Source of the DNA: Roseiarcus sp963761435 | GTDB taxonomy: Bacteria > Pseudomonadota > Alphaproteobacteria > Rhizobiales > Beijerinckiaceae | Assembly: GCA_963761435.1 (NCBI GenBank) | Contig: CAVXHJ010000026.1 | Coordinates: forward strand, 1-64,000 | DNA: 64,000 nt | Direction: 5' to 3' | Part shown: positions 35,184 through 43,902 of the stretch, piece by piece | Numbering within the stretch: the first letter of the stretch is position 1 | Layout of the letters: each line of letters opens with the position of its first letter | Notes under the pieces: model-generated | Told to the model about the DNA's origin: nothing | What the model saw: the letters and a program-made list of their open reading frames with translations, nothing else | Database searches by the model: none | Program-made: the position numbers and the translations under genes

Positions 35184-35964
35184 ATGGACCCCGTTCTCAA
35201 CCCCTTCAAGCAGGCGCTCAAGTCCGGGCGGTTGCAGATCGGCTTCTGGCACAGCCTCTCGAGCCATCTGGTGGTCGAAATCCTCGCCGATTTCGGGGTT
35301 CGACTGGATTCTCATCGACACCGAGCACGCCCCGAACGAAGTTCCGATGGTGCTCGCGGAGCTTCAGGCGATGAGCGGCGGGACGGCGCATGCCGTGGTC
35401 CGCCCCGCCTGGAACGACCCTGTCATCATCAAGCGGCTGCTCGACATCGGCGCGCAGTCGCTGCTCATCCCTTACGTTGAAACCGAAGAGGAGGCGCAGC
35501 GGGCTGTCATGTCGGTCCGCTACCCGCCGGACGGTTTTCGCGGCTTCGCCGCGCAAGCGCGCGCCTCGCGCTATGGCCGGATCAAGGGCTACCATGCCGC
35601 TGCGAACGACCAGATTTGCCTGCTCCTCCAGGTCGAGACGAAGCGGGGGCTCGACAACCTCGAACACATTGGCCGCGTCGAGGGCGTCGACGGCATATTC
35701 ATTGGCCCGGGAGACCTTTCCGCCTCGCTCGGCTATCTCGGCCAGCCCAATCATCCCGAGGTCGTCAAGACGATCGACGAAGCAATCGGGCGGATCAAGA
35801 ACGCCGGCGGCGCGCCCGGAATTCTGACCGGCGATCCTGAGCTCGCGCAGCGCTATATCGAGCTTGGCTGCCTCTTCGCCGCGGTGGGCTCGGACATCGG
35901 ACTATTGGCGAACGGCGCCGAACAGCTCGCGCGAAGGTTCAAAAGCCAGAACCCGGGACGCTGA
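35184..35964 (+). CDS. HpaI/HpcH-family aldolase, one frameshift
   Basis: This class II pyruvate-type aldolase cleaves 2-keto-3-deoxy sugar acids or 4-hydroxy-2-oxoacids. N-terminal part: NPFKQALKSGRLQIGFWHSL and LVVEILADFG. The conserved FDWILIDTEHAPNEVPMVLA appears only when one extra G in the run at 35295-35298 is removed. The remainder is intact: RPAWNDPVIIKRLLDIGAQS, LLIPYVETEEEAQRAV, metal-binding glutamate in LLLQVETKRGLDN and aspartate in GIFIGPGDLSASLG. ATG 35184 gives a normal 259-residue product after correction; ATG 35148 is possible. It stands between the dehydratase and the ThDP enzyme, as expected for a keto-deoxy-acid branch. Confidence 0.86.
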
Positions 35965-35996
35965 ACGCTCGCCGCGCAAGATCGGGAGGAGATCGG

Positions 35997-37709
35997 ATGT
36001 ACACGGCCAGCACGGCGATGCTGGAGGCGCTGCAGGAGGCGGGCGTCTCGTATATTTTCGCCAATTTCGGCAGCGATCATCCCGCGCTGATCGAGGCGAT
36101 CGCCGAGGCGCGCGCGCTCAAGCGCCCGATTCCCGCCGTGGTGACCTGTCCAAATGAGTTCGTCGCGATGAGCTGCGCGCACGGCTTCGCGCAGCTCACC
36201 GGCCGCGCCCAGGCGGTCGTGGTTCACGTCGACTGCGGCACGCAGTCGCTCGGCGGCGCGGTCCACAACGCCGCCAGGGCGCGCGTGCCGGTGTTCGTGT
36301 TCGCCGGGCTCTCGCCATTCACGCAAGCAGGCGAAGCGAAGGGCAGCCGCAACGAATTCATCCAATGGATTCAGGACGTCCACGATCAGCGCGGGATCGT
36401 CCGCCAGTATGTGAAGTACGACAATGAGTTTCGCACCGCGCGTAACGTGAAGCCGATCGTGCATCGTTCGCTGCAATTCGCCCACAGCGACCCGAAGGGG
36501 CCGGTCTATCTCGTCGGCGCCCGCGAAGTGATGGAGGAGGAGAGCGAGCGCGTCACGGCAGACGCCGCCGAATGGCCTCCGATCGCGCCGGCGCCGCTCG
36601 CCGAAGCCGCCGTCGCTGGACTGGCGGACGCCATGCAAAGAGCGGCGAGGCCGCTCATCGTCACCTCGTATCTCGGGCGCAACGCCGTCGCGGCGACCGA
36701 GCTCGTCCGCCTCTGCGGCCGGCTCGGCGTGGGCGTGCTGGAATCTGTGCCGAGCGCGGTCAACTATCCGCATAACGACCCGCTATATCAAGGCAATCAC
36801 TGGAACCATCCGTTCCAGAACCCGGCGCTGGCGGAAGCCGATTTCGTTCTCGTCGTTGACAGCGACGTCCCGTGGATTCCAACGGTGAGCAAGCCGAACG
36901 ACAAGGCCGAGATCGCGATCATCGATGTCGATCCGCTGAAGCAATCGATTCCGCTCTGGTACATCAAGGCGCGGCGCTGTTATCGCGCCGACGCGGCGAC
37001 CGCGCTCGCCCAGTTGAACGCCCATCTCGATCGCGCCGCGGTCGATGAACGAGCCGTCTCGCGCCGCCGTGAACATTACGCGGCGAGGCATCGCGAACGG
37101 GCCGCCGGGCTTGTTCGTCTCGAGACGCCGAGCGAAGAGGTCGTTACGCCGGAATATTTGACCGCCTGCGTTCGCCGTCAGGTCGGCTCCGACGCGATCG
37201 TGGTCAACGAAGGCATCACCAACTATCACGTGATCTGCGATCACATGGCGCGCGAAAAGCCTGGCACGATGTTCGCGAGCGGGGGCGGCTCGCTCGGCTG
37301 GGGCGGCGGGGCGGCGATCGGGATGAAACTCGCCGCTCCCGACAAGACCATCGTCGCCATGACCGGCGACGGCTGCTACATGTTCTCGCAGCCGTCGACG
37401 GTCCACTGGATGGCGCGCCGCTACCAGACGCCGTTCCTGCAGATCATCTTCAACAATCGCGGGTGGAAGGCGCCCAAATTCTCCGCCCTCGCCGTTCATC
37501 CGGATGGCTTCGCCAGCCGCGCCGAGGATCTGGACCTGAGCTTCGATCCGCCGCCGGACTATTCCGGCATCGCCGCCGCGGCGGGCGGCGCATTCGCCCG
37601 GGTGATCAAGCGCCCGGAAGACGTCGAGGCCGGCGTCGCCGAGGGTCTGCGGGCGGTCGTGGAGGAGCGGCGCTGCGCCGTGCTCGACGTCTGGCTCGCC
37701 CATCTATGA
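35997..37709 (+). CDS. ThDP-dependent enzyme of unknown substrate (acetolactate synthase-like fold)
   Basis: This 570-residue enzyme has the three-domain ThDP fold. The catalytic glutamate is E54 in TCPNEFVAMSCAHGFAQLTG. The ThDP/Mg motif starts GDG at 457-459 (MTGDGCYMFSQP) and closes with NN at 486-487. ATG 35997 has GGGAGGAG upstream. It belongs to a subgroup beginning FANFGSDHPALIEAIAEARA, commonly annotated only as thiamine-pyrophosphate-requiring protein. Possible reactions are decarboxylation or carboligation of a 2-oxoacid. In this operon two substrates are imaginable: an arylglyoxylate from the dpgC-like step or a keto acid from the dehydratase/aldolase branch. Neither is proven. Confidence 0.88.
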   Translation: MYTASTAMLEALQEAGVSYIFANFGSDHPALIEAIAEARALKRPIPAVVTCPNEFVAMSCAHGFAQLTGRAQAVVVHVDCGTQSLGGAVHNAARARVPVFVFAGLSPFTQAGEAKGSRNEFIQWIQDVHDQRGIVRQYVKYDNEFRTARNVKPIVHRSLQFAHSDPKGPVYLVGAREVMEEESERVTADAAEWPPIAPAPLAEAAVAGLADAMQRAARPLIVTSYLGRNAVAATELVRLCGRLGVGVLESVPSAVNYPHNDPLYQGNHWNHPFQNPALAEADFVLVVDSDVPWIPTVSKPNDKAEIAIIDVDPLKQSIPLWYIKARRCYRADAATALAQLNAHLDRAAVDERAVSRRREHYAARHRERAAGLVRLETPSEEVVTPEYLTACVRRQVGSDAIVVNEGITNYHVICDHMAREKPGTMFASGGGSLGWGGGAAIGMKLAAPDKTIVAMTGDGCYMFSQPSTVHWMARRYQTPFLQIIFNNRGWKAPKFSALAVHPDGFASRAEDLDLSFDPPPDYSGIAAAAGGAFARVIKRPEDVEAGVAEGLRAVVEERRCAVLDVWLAHL

Positions 37710-37840
37710 CCCGATTCCCAGACCGCTCCTGGCGTCGATCGCATCGGCTTGCTAAAGACGAGCGCCGAAGTCCTTCCTTCCGACTCCAAGGCGGGAGCTT
37801 TCGGGCGTTCAATTGGCGGGTCCGCGCACTGGAGGCGATC

Positions 37841-38188
37841 ATGCGCGTTTTTATCCTCTCGGCCGCCGTGTTCCTCCAGTTGGGAGCGTTGGGCCACGCC
37901 CAGAACCAGCCTGAACCCCTCAAGGGCGTCTATGCTCCCCCGGGGTCCTCGGCGCTCGGCCCGCCGCGTTCCAAATCGTCCGCCCTCTCGGCGCCGGGCA
38001 ATGGAGCGGTCGGCGCCCCGCCCCGCGTCATAGTGCCCGGCGGAGATCCCGTCCAAGGTCAGACGCTGCCCGCTGACGTCACTCCGGCTCCAATCCCCGA
38101 TCGGCCGGGCTACGGCGCCGTGACGGTCAACGGCCATCGCGTCATTGTCGACCTCAGGAACAATCGCATTTTCCAACTGTTGGACTAA
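37841..38188 (+). CDS. Small secreted protein with DUF1236-like C-terminus
   Basis: This 115-residue protein starts at ATG 37841 with GGAGG 7 bases upstream. A signal peptide (MRVFILSAAVFLQLGALGHA) precedes a proline/glycine/serine-rich low-complexity middle. The C-terminus GYGAVTVNGHRVIVDLRNNR ends in IFQLLD, resembling the closing motif of DUF1236-type rhizobial proteins. No enzymatic motif is seen. It is probably periplasmic or surface-associated. Confidence 0.75.
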   Translation: MRVFILSAAVFLQLGALGHAQNQPEPLKGVYAPPGSSALGPPRSKSSALSAPGNGAVGAPPRVIVPGGDPVQGQTLPADVTPAPIPDRPGYGAVTVNGHRVIVDLRNNRIFQLLD

Positions 38189-38219
38189 ACCGGCGCTGCG
38201 TTTGGGTGGAACGAGACTC

Positions 38220-38312
38220 GGCATTGCGAGCGTGAGCCGAAGCAATCCAAGGAACGTCGGGGCCTTGCGTTCCCCTGGATTGCTTGGTCGCTGACGCTCC
38301 CCGCAACGATTC
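38220..38312. repeat. Imperfect hairpin repeat of the dispersed GAAGCAATCC family
   Basis: The left arm TTGCGAGCGTGAGCCGAAGC..AATCCA (from 38223) and right arm TGGATTGCTTGGTCGCTGAC..GCAA pair over most of their length. Related fragments lie near 7235-7256 and 7830-7900. Such units are dispersed in rhizobial genomes and encode nothing. The rest of 38189-38556 shows no gene. Confidence 0.65.
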
Positions 38313-38556
38313 CAAGCCGGTGCAAGTTGCTCTCGTTCTCCAACGCAATCCTCAGCCGTCGAGTTCCGACTGTGCTCTTTTGACGAGGCGGTTAACGCCA
38401 AGCGGCAGGACACGCTGTTCGTCCGGGCGCAACGGGCCTCGCTCGCCGCTCATACAGCTCCGGCATGCCATATACATGCGGCCGCGCCTATGCTGTTGTC
38501 CACGGTTCGCGCCGATCAGGGCTCGCGCGAACGATCAACGCCGTCGGAGATATGCA

Positions 38557-39189
38557 ATGAGCACCCGGATGAACATCGCCGTCCGAGGATTGTTCGCGAC
38601 GCCGGTCGCGGCTCTGGAGGTTCCTGGCGGCGAGGAGCGCAATGCGGAGCTGAGCGCCGTCATCCTCAAGAAGCGTGAGATGACCCCTTCGGTCCAGGCT
38701 TCCAATGCTGGAGGCTGGCACTCGGACCGCGATATCGCCATCTGGGGCGGTTCTCACGTCGCCTTCATTCTCGATCTGGCCAAAGAGATGGCCAACCGCC
38801 TGACCGCCGATCGAAACGGCAAGCCGGTCCACCCCAAATGGAGCGTCATGGCGTGGGCGAACGTCAATGGGCCGGGCGATGGGAACATTTGTCATTATCA
38901 TCCCGGCGCGTTCTGGTCCGGGACCTACTATGTCGCGGACGGCGGCTGCGCAACGGATCATAGTCTGGGCGGAGAGTTCGAAATGCTCGATCCCCGCGGC
39001 CCCGCACCCGCGATGTACGCGCCGAGTTTGAAATTCATGGGAGAAGACGGCCAGTCGGTCGGCGCCGCGGAGACCATCAGGCCACGACCGGGCCTCCTGT
39101 TCCTGTTTCCCTCATGGCTCTTTCATCAAGTCCGTCCCTACCGGGGTAACGGTCTGCGCATCTCCATCGCGTTCAATCTCAGCGTTTGA
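38557..39189 (+). CDS. TIGR02466-type putative 2OG-Fe(II) oxygenase
   Basis: This 210-residue protein starts at ATG 38557 (GGAGAT upstream). It matches the TIGR02466 family of cupin-fold 2-oxoglutarate/iron oxygenases: the iron-binding region GNICHYHPGAFWSGTYYVAD and the distal part FLFPSWLFHQVRPYRGNGLR with the second histidine and the 2OG-binding arginine. NAGGWHSDRDIAIWGG is another family stretch. The substrate is unknown. It stands alone between the ThDP operon and glpR. Confidence 0.87.
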   Translation: MSTRMNIAVRGLFATPVAALEVPGGEERNAELSAVILKKREMTPSVQASNAGGWHSDRDIAIWGGSHVAFILDLAKEMANRLTADRNGKPVHPKWSVMAWANVNGPGDGNICHYHPGAFWSGTYYVADGGCATDHSLGGEFEMLDPRGPAPAMYAPSLKFMGEDGQSVGAAETIRPRPGLLFLFPSWLFHQVRPYRGNGLRISIAFNLSV

Positions 39190-39210
39190 AGCCACGCGAG
39201 GATCCGCCCC

Positions 39211-40017
39211 ATGTCAGCTCCGACGTCGCGAGCAACCAAGAGGCAATCCCAGATCGTCACCCTCCTGCGCCAATCGGGGCGGGTCGCAGTCGAGGATCTC
39301 GCCGCTCATTTCAGCGTCGCCCTGCAAACCATAAGACGCGACCTCAACGAGCTCAGCGAAGCGGGACAGGTGGTTCGCGTTCATGGCGGCGCGATCGTTG
39401 CGTCGGGGGTCGAGAACCTCGCCTACGAGGCGCGGCAACTCGTCGCCCACGACCAAAAGCAATTGATTGGCGAGGCGGCGGCGCAGCTGATCCCGGACAA
39501 TTCATCCCTGTTCATCAATATCGGCACGACAACGGAAGAGGTCGCAAAAGCGCTTTCGAGACATTCCGGCCTGTTGGTCATCACCAACAACCTGCACGTG
39601 GCGAGCGAACTCTACCGGAACAGGGCGATCGAGATCTTTCTCACCGGGGGCACTATGCGCCATAGCGACGGCGGCATCGTCGGGGCGGTCACGGTCGAGC
39701 AGATTGAACAGTTTCGCGTCGATTTCGCGGTGATTGGCACGTCAGCGATCGATCAAACCGGGACCCTGCTCGATTTCGACATCCGTGAGGTGGAAATATC
39801 GCGCGCCATCGTCGAGCACGCTCGCAAAATCGTTCTGGTGTCCGACAGCAGCAAGTTTTCGCGATCCGCGCCAGTCCGGATCGCGCATCTTTCGGAAATC
39901 GATGTCTTCGTCACCGACCGCCTCCCTTCGCCGGCGATCGTTGCCCTTTGCGAGAGATGCGAGGTGAAGGTCATTGAAGTCGGCGGCCCGGTCGAACCGG
40001 ACGGGGATGACACTTAG
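39211..40017 (+). CDS. glpR: DeoR-family regulator GlpR
   Basis: This 268-residue DeoR/GlpR regulator has an N-terminal helix-turn-helix (KRQSQIVTLLRQSGRVAVED, LAAHFSVALQTIRRDLNEL) and the signature VVRVHGGAI. The sugar-phosphate sensor domain has IGTTTEEVAKAL, LTGGTMRHSDGGIVG and VLVSDSSKF. Its position before glpD and the glycerol ABC genes supports repression of the locus with glycerol-3-phosphate as inducer (family knowledge). A cluster of TTCG motifs lies between it and glpD. Confidence 0.93.
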   Translation: MSAPTSRATKRQSQIVTLLRQSGRVAVEDLAAHFSVALQTIRRDLNELSEAGQVVRVHGGAIVASGVENLAYEARQLVAHDQKQLIGEAAAQLIPDNSSLFINIGTTTEEVAKALSRHSGLLVITNNLHVASELYRNRAIEIFLTGGTMRHSDGGIVGAVTVEQIEQFRVDFAVIGTSAIDQTGTLLDFDIREVEISRAIVEHARKIVLVSDSSKFSRSAPVRIAHLSEIDVFVTDRLPSPAIVALCERCEVKVIEVGGPVEPDGDDT

Positions 40018-40031
40018 ACTGTGGCGGCAAA

Positions 40032-40083
40032 ATCTTCGTTTGGCGGTTCGTTTTTTCGCTTGCCATGTTCGATGTGTTCGTAA
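40032..40083 (+). promoter_or_regulatory. Candidate GlpR operator/promoter region
   Basis: The 105 bases between glpR and glpD contain TTCG at least five times in 52 bases (TTCGTTT, GGTTCGTTTTTTCGC, GTTCGATGTGTTCG). DeoR-family operators are built from such repeats, and the stretch is T-rich in GC-rich DNA. Assignment to GlpR is by position and family. Confidence 0.5.
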
Positions 40084-40121
40084 TAGCATGCGCGTGACCA
40101 AAAAGCGCGCTTTTCGAAGAG

Positions 40122-41723
40122 ATGGGGACGCCGTCGCGCGCTTCGGTTTGGGGAGGGCGTGTGGAATCCTCGGCGATCCCTGGGGCGGCGTTCGATATCG
40201 CCATAGTCGGCGGCGGCATCAACGGCTGCGGAATTGCCAGAGACGCCGCGGGACGGGGCTGGTCAGTCTATCTTTGCGAAAAAGACGATCTCGCCTCCTC
40301 GACATCGAGTTCGTCGAGCAAATTGATTCACGGCGGTCTGCGCTACCTAGAGCATTTCAAGTTTCGTTTGGTTCGTGAAGCGCTCGTAGAGCGCGAAGTT
40401 CTATGGCGAATCGCGCCCCATATCGTGTGGCCCCTTCGCTTCGTGCTTCCCCACCACACCGATCTCAGACCCGCCTGGCTGCTTCGTGTCGGTCTTTTTC
40501 TTTACGACCATCTCGGAGGGCGTCGCCTGCTGCCGCCAACCCGAACGCTGCGATTGGCCCACGATCCGGCGGGCGAACCGCTCAAGCCGCAATACAGGCT
40601 CGGGTTCGAGTATTCGGACTGCTGGGCCGAAGACGCGCGGCTCGTGGTTCTGAATGCGCGGGACGCGGCCGACAAAGGGGCCGTCATCGCGCCCCGCACG
40701 CGTTGCATACGCGGAGCGCGCGACGGCGGCCTGTGGACCTTGACTGTGCGGGACGAACGCAGCGGGCAACTCAGCAAGATTCGAGCCCGCACGCTGGTCA
40801 ACGCGGCCGGGCCTTGGGTCAGCGAAGTCTTGCAGTCAGCGCTGCAGGCCCCCGCCCCCGCCGCCGTCAGGCTGGTCAAGGGCAGTCACGTGGTGGTGGG
40901 TCGCCTGTTTCAGCACGATCGCTGCTACATCCTGCAAAACAAGGATCGGCGGGTGTTTTTCGTCATGCCGTTCGAACGTGACTACACCCTGATCGGCACG
41001 ACCGACCTCGACTACACCGGCGACCTCGACTCGGTGCAGGCGTCGCCGGAGGAAGTCGAGTATCTCTGCGACGCCGCAAGCAGCTACTTCCGCAAGCCGG
41101 TCAGCGCGGACCAGGTATTGTGGTCCTATTCCGGCGTCCGTCCTCTCTATGACGACGGCGCCACCGAGGCGCAGGAAGCAACCCGCGACTACGTACTCAA
41201 ACTCGACTCATCCGGGGAGTCGCCGGCGCTTCTCAGTATCTTCGGCGGCAAGATAACCACCTACAGACGGCTGGCGGAGGCAGCCCTGGCGATCTTGTCG
41301 CGCTACCTGCCGCCCGCGCGGAGGCCTTCGGGATGGACCGCTCAGGCCCCCTTGCCCGGAGGCGATTTTTCGACCGAGGGCTTCGAGACGCTGGTGGGCG
41401 ACGTTGCCGCGCGAAATCCTTTTCTCTCGCGGGACACGGTTCACCGTCTCGTCCGCGCCTACGGCACTCGCGCGGAAACGGTGATAGGGGAGGCGAAAAC
41501 ACAATCGGATCTCGGAAGGACTTTCGGCGCCGGGCTGACCGAAGCCGAGGTCTTCTATCTTGCCAAAAACGAATGGGCGATGACCGCCGCTGATGTCGTT
41601 TGGCGGCGCACGAAGTTGGGCTTGAGAATGTCGGAGACTGAGATCAGGGACCTGGATACCTATCTCCGAACCTTGCAAGCTGCGCCACAGACGGCCGATC
41701 GAAGAGGGGCAAGCGTGGAGTGA
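40122..41723 (+). CDS. glpD: Glycerol-3-phosphate dehydrogenase GlpD
   Basis: This 533-residue membrane-associated FAD enzyme oxidises sn-glycerol-3-phosphate to dihydroxyacetone phosphate and feeds quinones. The FAD motif is IVGGGINGCGIARDAAGRGW (about residues 27-46). SSSSSKLIHGGLRYLEHFKF, TLVNAAGPWV, FERDYTLIGTTDLDYTGD and GVRPLYDD are typical. The C-terminal domain (YFLAKNEW-like FYLAKNEWAMTAADVVWRRT) is complete. It overlaps glpS by 4 bases, so it is the first gene of the catabolic/transport operon under GlpR. Confidence 0.95.
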   Translation: MGTPSRASVWGGRVESSAIPGAAFDIAIVGGGINGCGIARDAAGRGWSVYLCEKDDLASSTSSSSSKLIHGGLRYLEHFKFRLVREALVEREVLWRIAPHIVWPLRFVLPHHTDLRPAWLLRVGLFLYDHLGGRRLLPPTRTLRLAHDPAGEPLKPQYRLGFEYSDCWAEDARLVVLNARDAADKGAVIAPRTRCIRGARDGGLWTLTVRDERSGQLSKIRARTLVNAAGPWVSEVLQSALQAPAPAAVRLVKGSHVVVGRLFQHDRCYILQNKDRRVFFVMPFERDYTLIGTTDLDYTGDLDSVQASPEEVEYLCDAASSYFRKPVSADQVLWSYSGVRPLYDDGATEAQEATRDYVLKLDSSGESPALLSIFGGKITTYRRLAEAALAILSRYLPPARRPSGWTAQAPLPGGDFSTEGFETLVGDVAARNPFLSRDTVHRLVRAYGTRAETVIGEAKTQSDLGRTFGAGLTEAEVFYLAKNEWAMTAADVVWRRTKLGLRMSETEIRDLDTYLRTLQAAPQTADRRGASVE

Positions 41724-42808
41724 CGTTCGTTCTTGAAAAAATTTCGCTTTCGGTCGGAGAGGAAATCGTCATCGATGACGTTTCACTGACGCTCGACCAG
41801 GGCTCGATGAATGTTCTGTTGGGTCAGACATTGTCGGGGAAAACCACTCTCATGCGAATCATGGCCGGGTTGGATCGACCAACGACGGGCCGGCTGATTT
41901 CCAACGGCGTGGACGTCACGGACGTTCCAGTGCGTCGCCGTTCCGTTTCGATGGTCTACCAGCAATTCGTCAATTATCCCTCGCTGTCGGTCTATGAGAA
42001 CATCGCGTCTCCGCTTCGGGTCGCCGGCGTCAGCCGGGCGGAGATCGACGCACGCGTGAATGAAGCCGCACGTTTGCTGCGGCTGGACAATCTTTTGTCG
42101 CGCTTGCCGGCGCAACTGTCGGGCGGTCAGCAGCAACGCACCGCGATCGCGCGGGCGCTGGTGAAGCGCGCGGAACTGGTCCTGCTCGACGAGCCCCTGG
42201 CCAATCTCGATTACAAACTGCGCGAGGAATTGCGTGAGGAATTGCCGCGCATTTTTGCGCAAACCGGCGCAATACTCGTGTATGCGACGACAGAGCCGAC
42301 CGAAGCGCTGTTGCTCGGCGGCGTGACGGTCGCCCTCCATGAAGGTCGGGTGTCGCAAGTCGGGCCGACAGCGCGGCTTTATCGAAGACCTGAAAACATC
42401 GACGCTGCGCGGGTCTTTTCCGACCCGCCGCTGAATGAGCTGGTCATCGAGAAGCGCGGCCCGCTTGTCGCTTTGGAAAGCGGACGCAATCTGCCCGTCG
42501 TCGGCGCGCTCTCGAGATTGCCGGATGGCGTGTACCGGCTTGGGTTTCGCGCCGACGCCGTAGCCGTCGGCGATGGACAGACGCCGGGCTTCAATTTTCC
42601 TGGACAGGTCAAGGTCACCGAGATCAGCGGGTCGGAGAGCTTCGTCCATGTCGATATCGGCCTCGACGTATGGGTTTGCCTTGTGGCTGGCGTACACGAC
42701 TGGCAGCCGGGCGCCCATGTCGAAGCGCGTGTGGACGCGAACCGGGCCTTTGTCTTCGATATCCATGGCAAATTGGCGGCCACGCCGTTCATCGCGAAAA
42801 CGGCTTGA
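41720..42808 (+). CDS. glpS: Glycerol ABC transporter ATPase GlpS
   Basis: This 362-residue ATPase is one of the two nucleotide-binding subunits of the glycerol importer. It starts at GTG 41720, overlapping the glpD stop. Walker A is GQTLSGKTT, the signature is canonical LSGGQQQRTAIARAL, and Walker B is LVLLDEPLANLD. The switch histidine is missing: VYATTEPTEAL stands where VTHDQxEA is expected. This complements the partner GlpT, which keeps the histidine but has a degenerate signature, so only one of the two composite ATP sites looks canonical. A C-terminal MalK-like domain is present. Confidence 0.93.
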   Translation: MTFVLEKISLSVGEEIVIDDVSLTLDQGSMNVLLGQTLSGKTTLMRIMAGLDRPTTGRLISNGVDVTDVPVRRRSVSMVYQQFVNYPSLSVYENIASPLRVAGVSRAEIDARVNEAARLLRLDNLLSRLPAQLSGGQQQRTAIARALVKRAELVLLDEPLANLDYKLREELREELPRIFAQTGAILVYATTEPTEALLLGGVTVALHEGRVSQVGPTARLYRRPENIDAARVFSDPPLNELVIEKRGPLVALESGRNLPVVGALSRLPDGVYRLGFRADAVAVGDGQTPGFNFPGQVKVTEISGSESFVHVDIGLDVWVCLVAGVHDWQPGAHVEARVDANRAFVFDIHGKLAATPFIAKTA

Positions 42809-42819
42809 GAGGCGACAGG

Positions 42820-43902
42820 ATGGCTCGGATCACACTCGACGGCATCGCCCACGTGTACGGGAGCAATCATGCGACCGTGCAGGACTACGCGCTCAAGCCT
42901 CTTCACTATGTCTGGGAGCAGGGCATGGCCTACGCTCTGCTGGGGCCCTCGGGTTGTGGCAAAACGACCTTGCTCAACATCATTTCCGGGCTTGTCATTC
43001 CATCGGAAGGGCGCCTGCTGTTTGACGATATCGACGTCACCCATCTGCCGACGAAGGAAAGGAACATCGCGCAGGTGTTCCAGTTTCCCGTCATCTACGA
43101 CACGATGACTGTCGCCGAAAATCTGGCCTTCCCATTAAAGAACAGAAGGCTTCCCAGAGCCGCGATCGAACGGCGGGTCACGGAAATCGCGGCGATGCTC
43201 GACCTGACCGGCGTCCTGAACAGGCGCGCCCGCGGGCTGACCGCCGACGCCAAGCAGAAAATCTCGTTGGGCCGCGGCCTGGTTCGCTCGGATGTGTCGG
43301 CAGTCCTGTTCGATGAACCGCTGACGGTGATCGACCCGGCGCTGAAGTGGGAGCTTCGATCAAAACTGAAGGCCGTGCATCGCGCGCTCGACCTATTGAT
43401 GATCTACGTCACGCACGATCAGATCGAGGCGCTGACCTTCGCCGACAAGGTCGTGGTCATGAATGAAGGCAAGGCCGTGCAAATCGGCACGCCCGCGGAT
43501 CTCTTTGAACGACCCGAGCACACCTTCGTAGGCTACTTCATCGGTTCGCCGGGCATGAACCTCATGACGGCCCAGGTTTCGGGCTCGCGCGCTCTCGTCG
43601 ACGGCGCAGAGCTGCAATTGGGGGGGGCTTACCGAGATCTGCCGAAAGGCGGACGAATTCAAGTCGGCGTTCGACCCGACTACACCGCGTTGTCGAGCTC
43701 GGGCGGCTTGCCCGTGCAGGTGCGTCGCGTCGCTGATCTCGGCCGCAAGCGGTTGGCCTACGTCAGTCTCGGCGATCAGCAGATTGTCGCCACAGTGCCG
43801 CCCGAGATCTCCTCCATCGGAGATCGAGCGCGGGTCGTTTTCGACCCCGCGCATACGCACGTCTATGTCGACGATATTCGCGTACCGGGAGTCGCGGCGT
43901 GA
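42820..43902 (+). CDS. glpT: Glycerol ABC transporter ATPase GlpT
   Basis: This 360-residue second ATPase of the glycerol importer starts at ATG 42820 with AGAGGCGACAGG upstream. Walker A is GPSGCGKTT, the Q-loop FQFPVIYD, Walker B VLFDEPLTVIDP and the switch YVTHDQIEAL. The signature is degenerate (RGLTADAKQKISLGRGLVR instead of LSGGQ). The C-terminal regulatory domain ends with VRPDYTAL and VYVDDIRVPG. The pair with GlpS forms an asymmetric ATPase dimer. Its stop overlaps glpP by 4 bases. Not to be confused with the E. coli glycerol-3-phosphate antiporter of the same name. Confidence 0.93.
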   Translation: MARITLDGIAHVYGSNHATVQDYALKPLHYVWEQGMAYALLGPSGCGKTTLLNIISGLVIPSEGRLLFDDIDVTHLPTKERNIAQVFQFPVIYDTMTVAENLAFPLKNRRLPRAAIERRVTEIAAMLDLTGVLNRRARGLTADAKQKISLGRGLVRSDVSAVLFDEPLTVIDPALKWELRSKLKAVHRALDLLMIYVTHDQIEALTFADKVVVMNEGKAVQIGTPADLFERPEHTFVGYFIGSPGMNLMTAQVSGSRALVDGAELQLGGAYRDLPKGGRIQVGVRPDYTALSSSGGLPVQVRRVADLGRKRLAYVSLGDQQIVATVPPEISSIGDRARVVFDPAHTHVYVDDIRVPGVAA

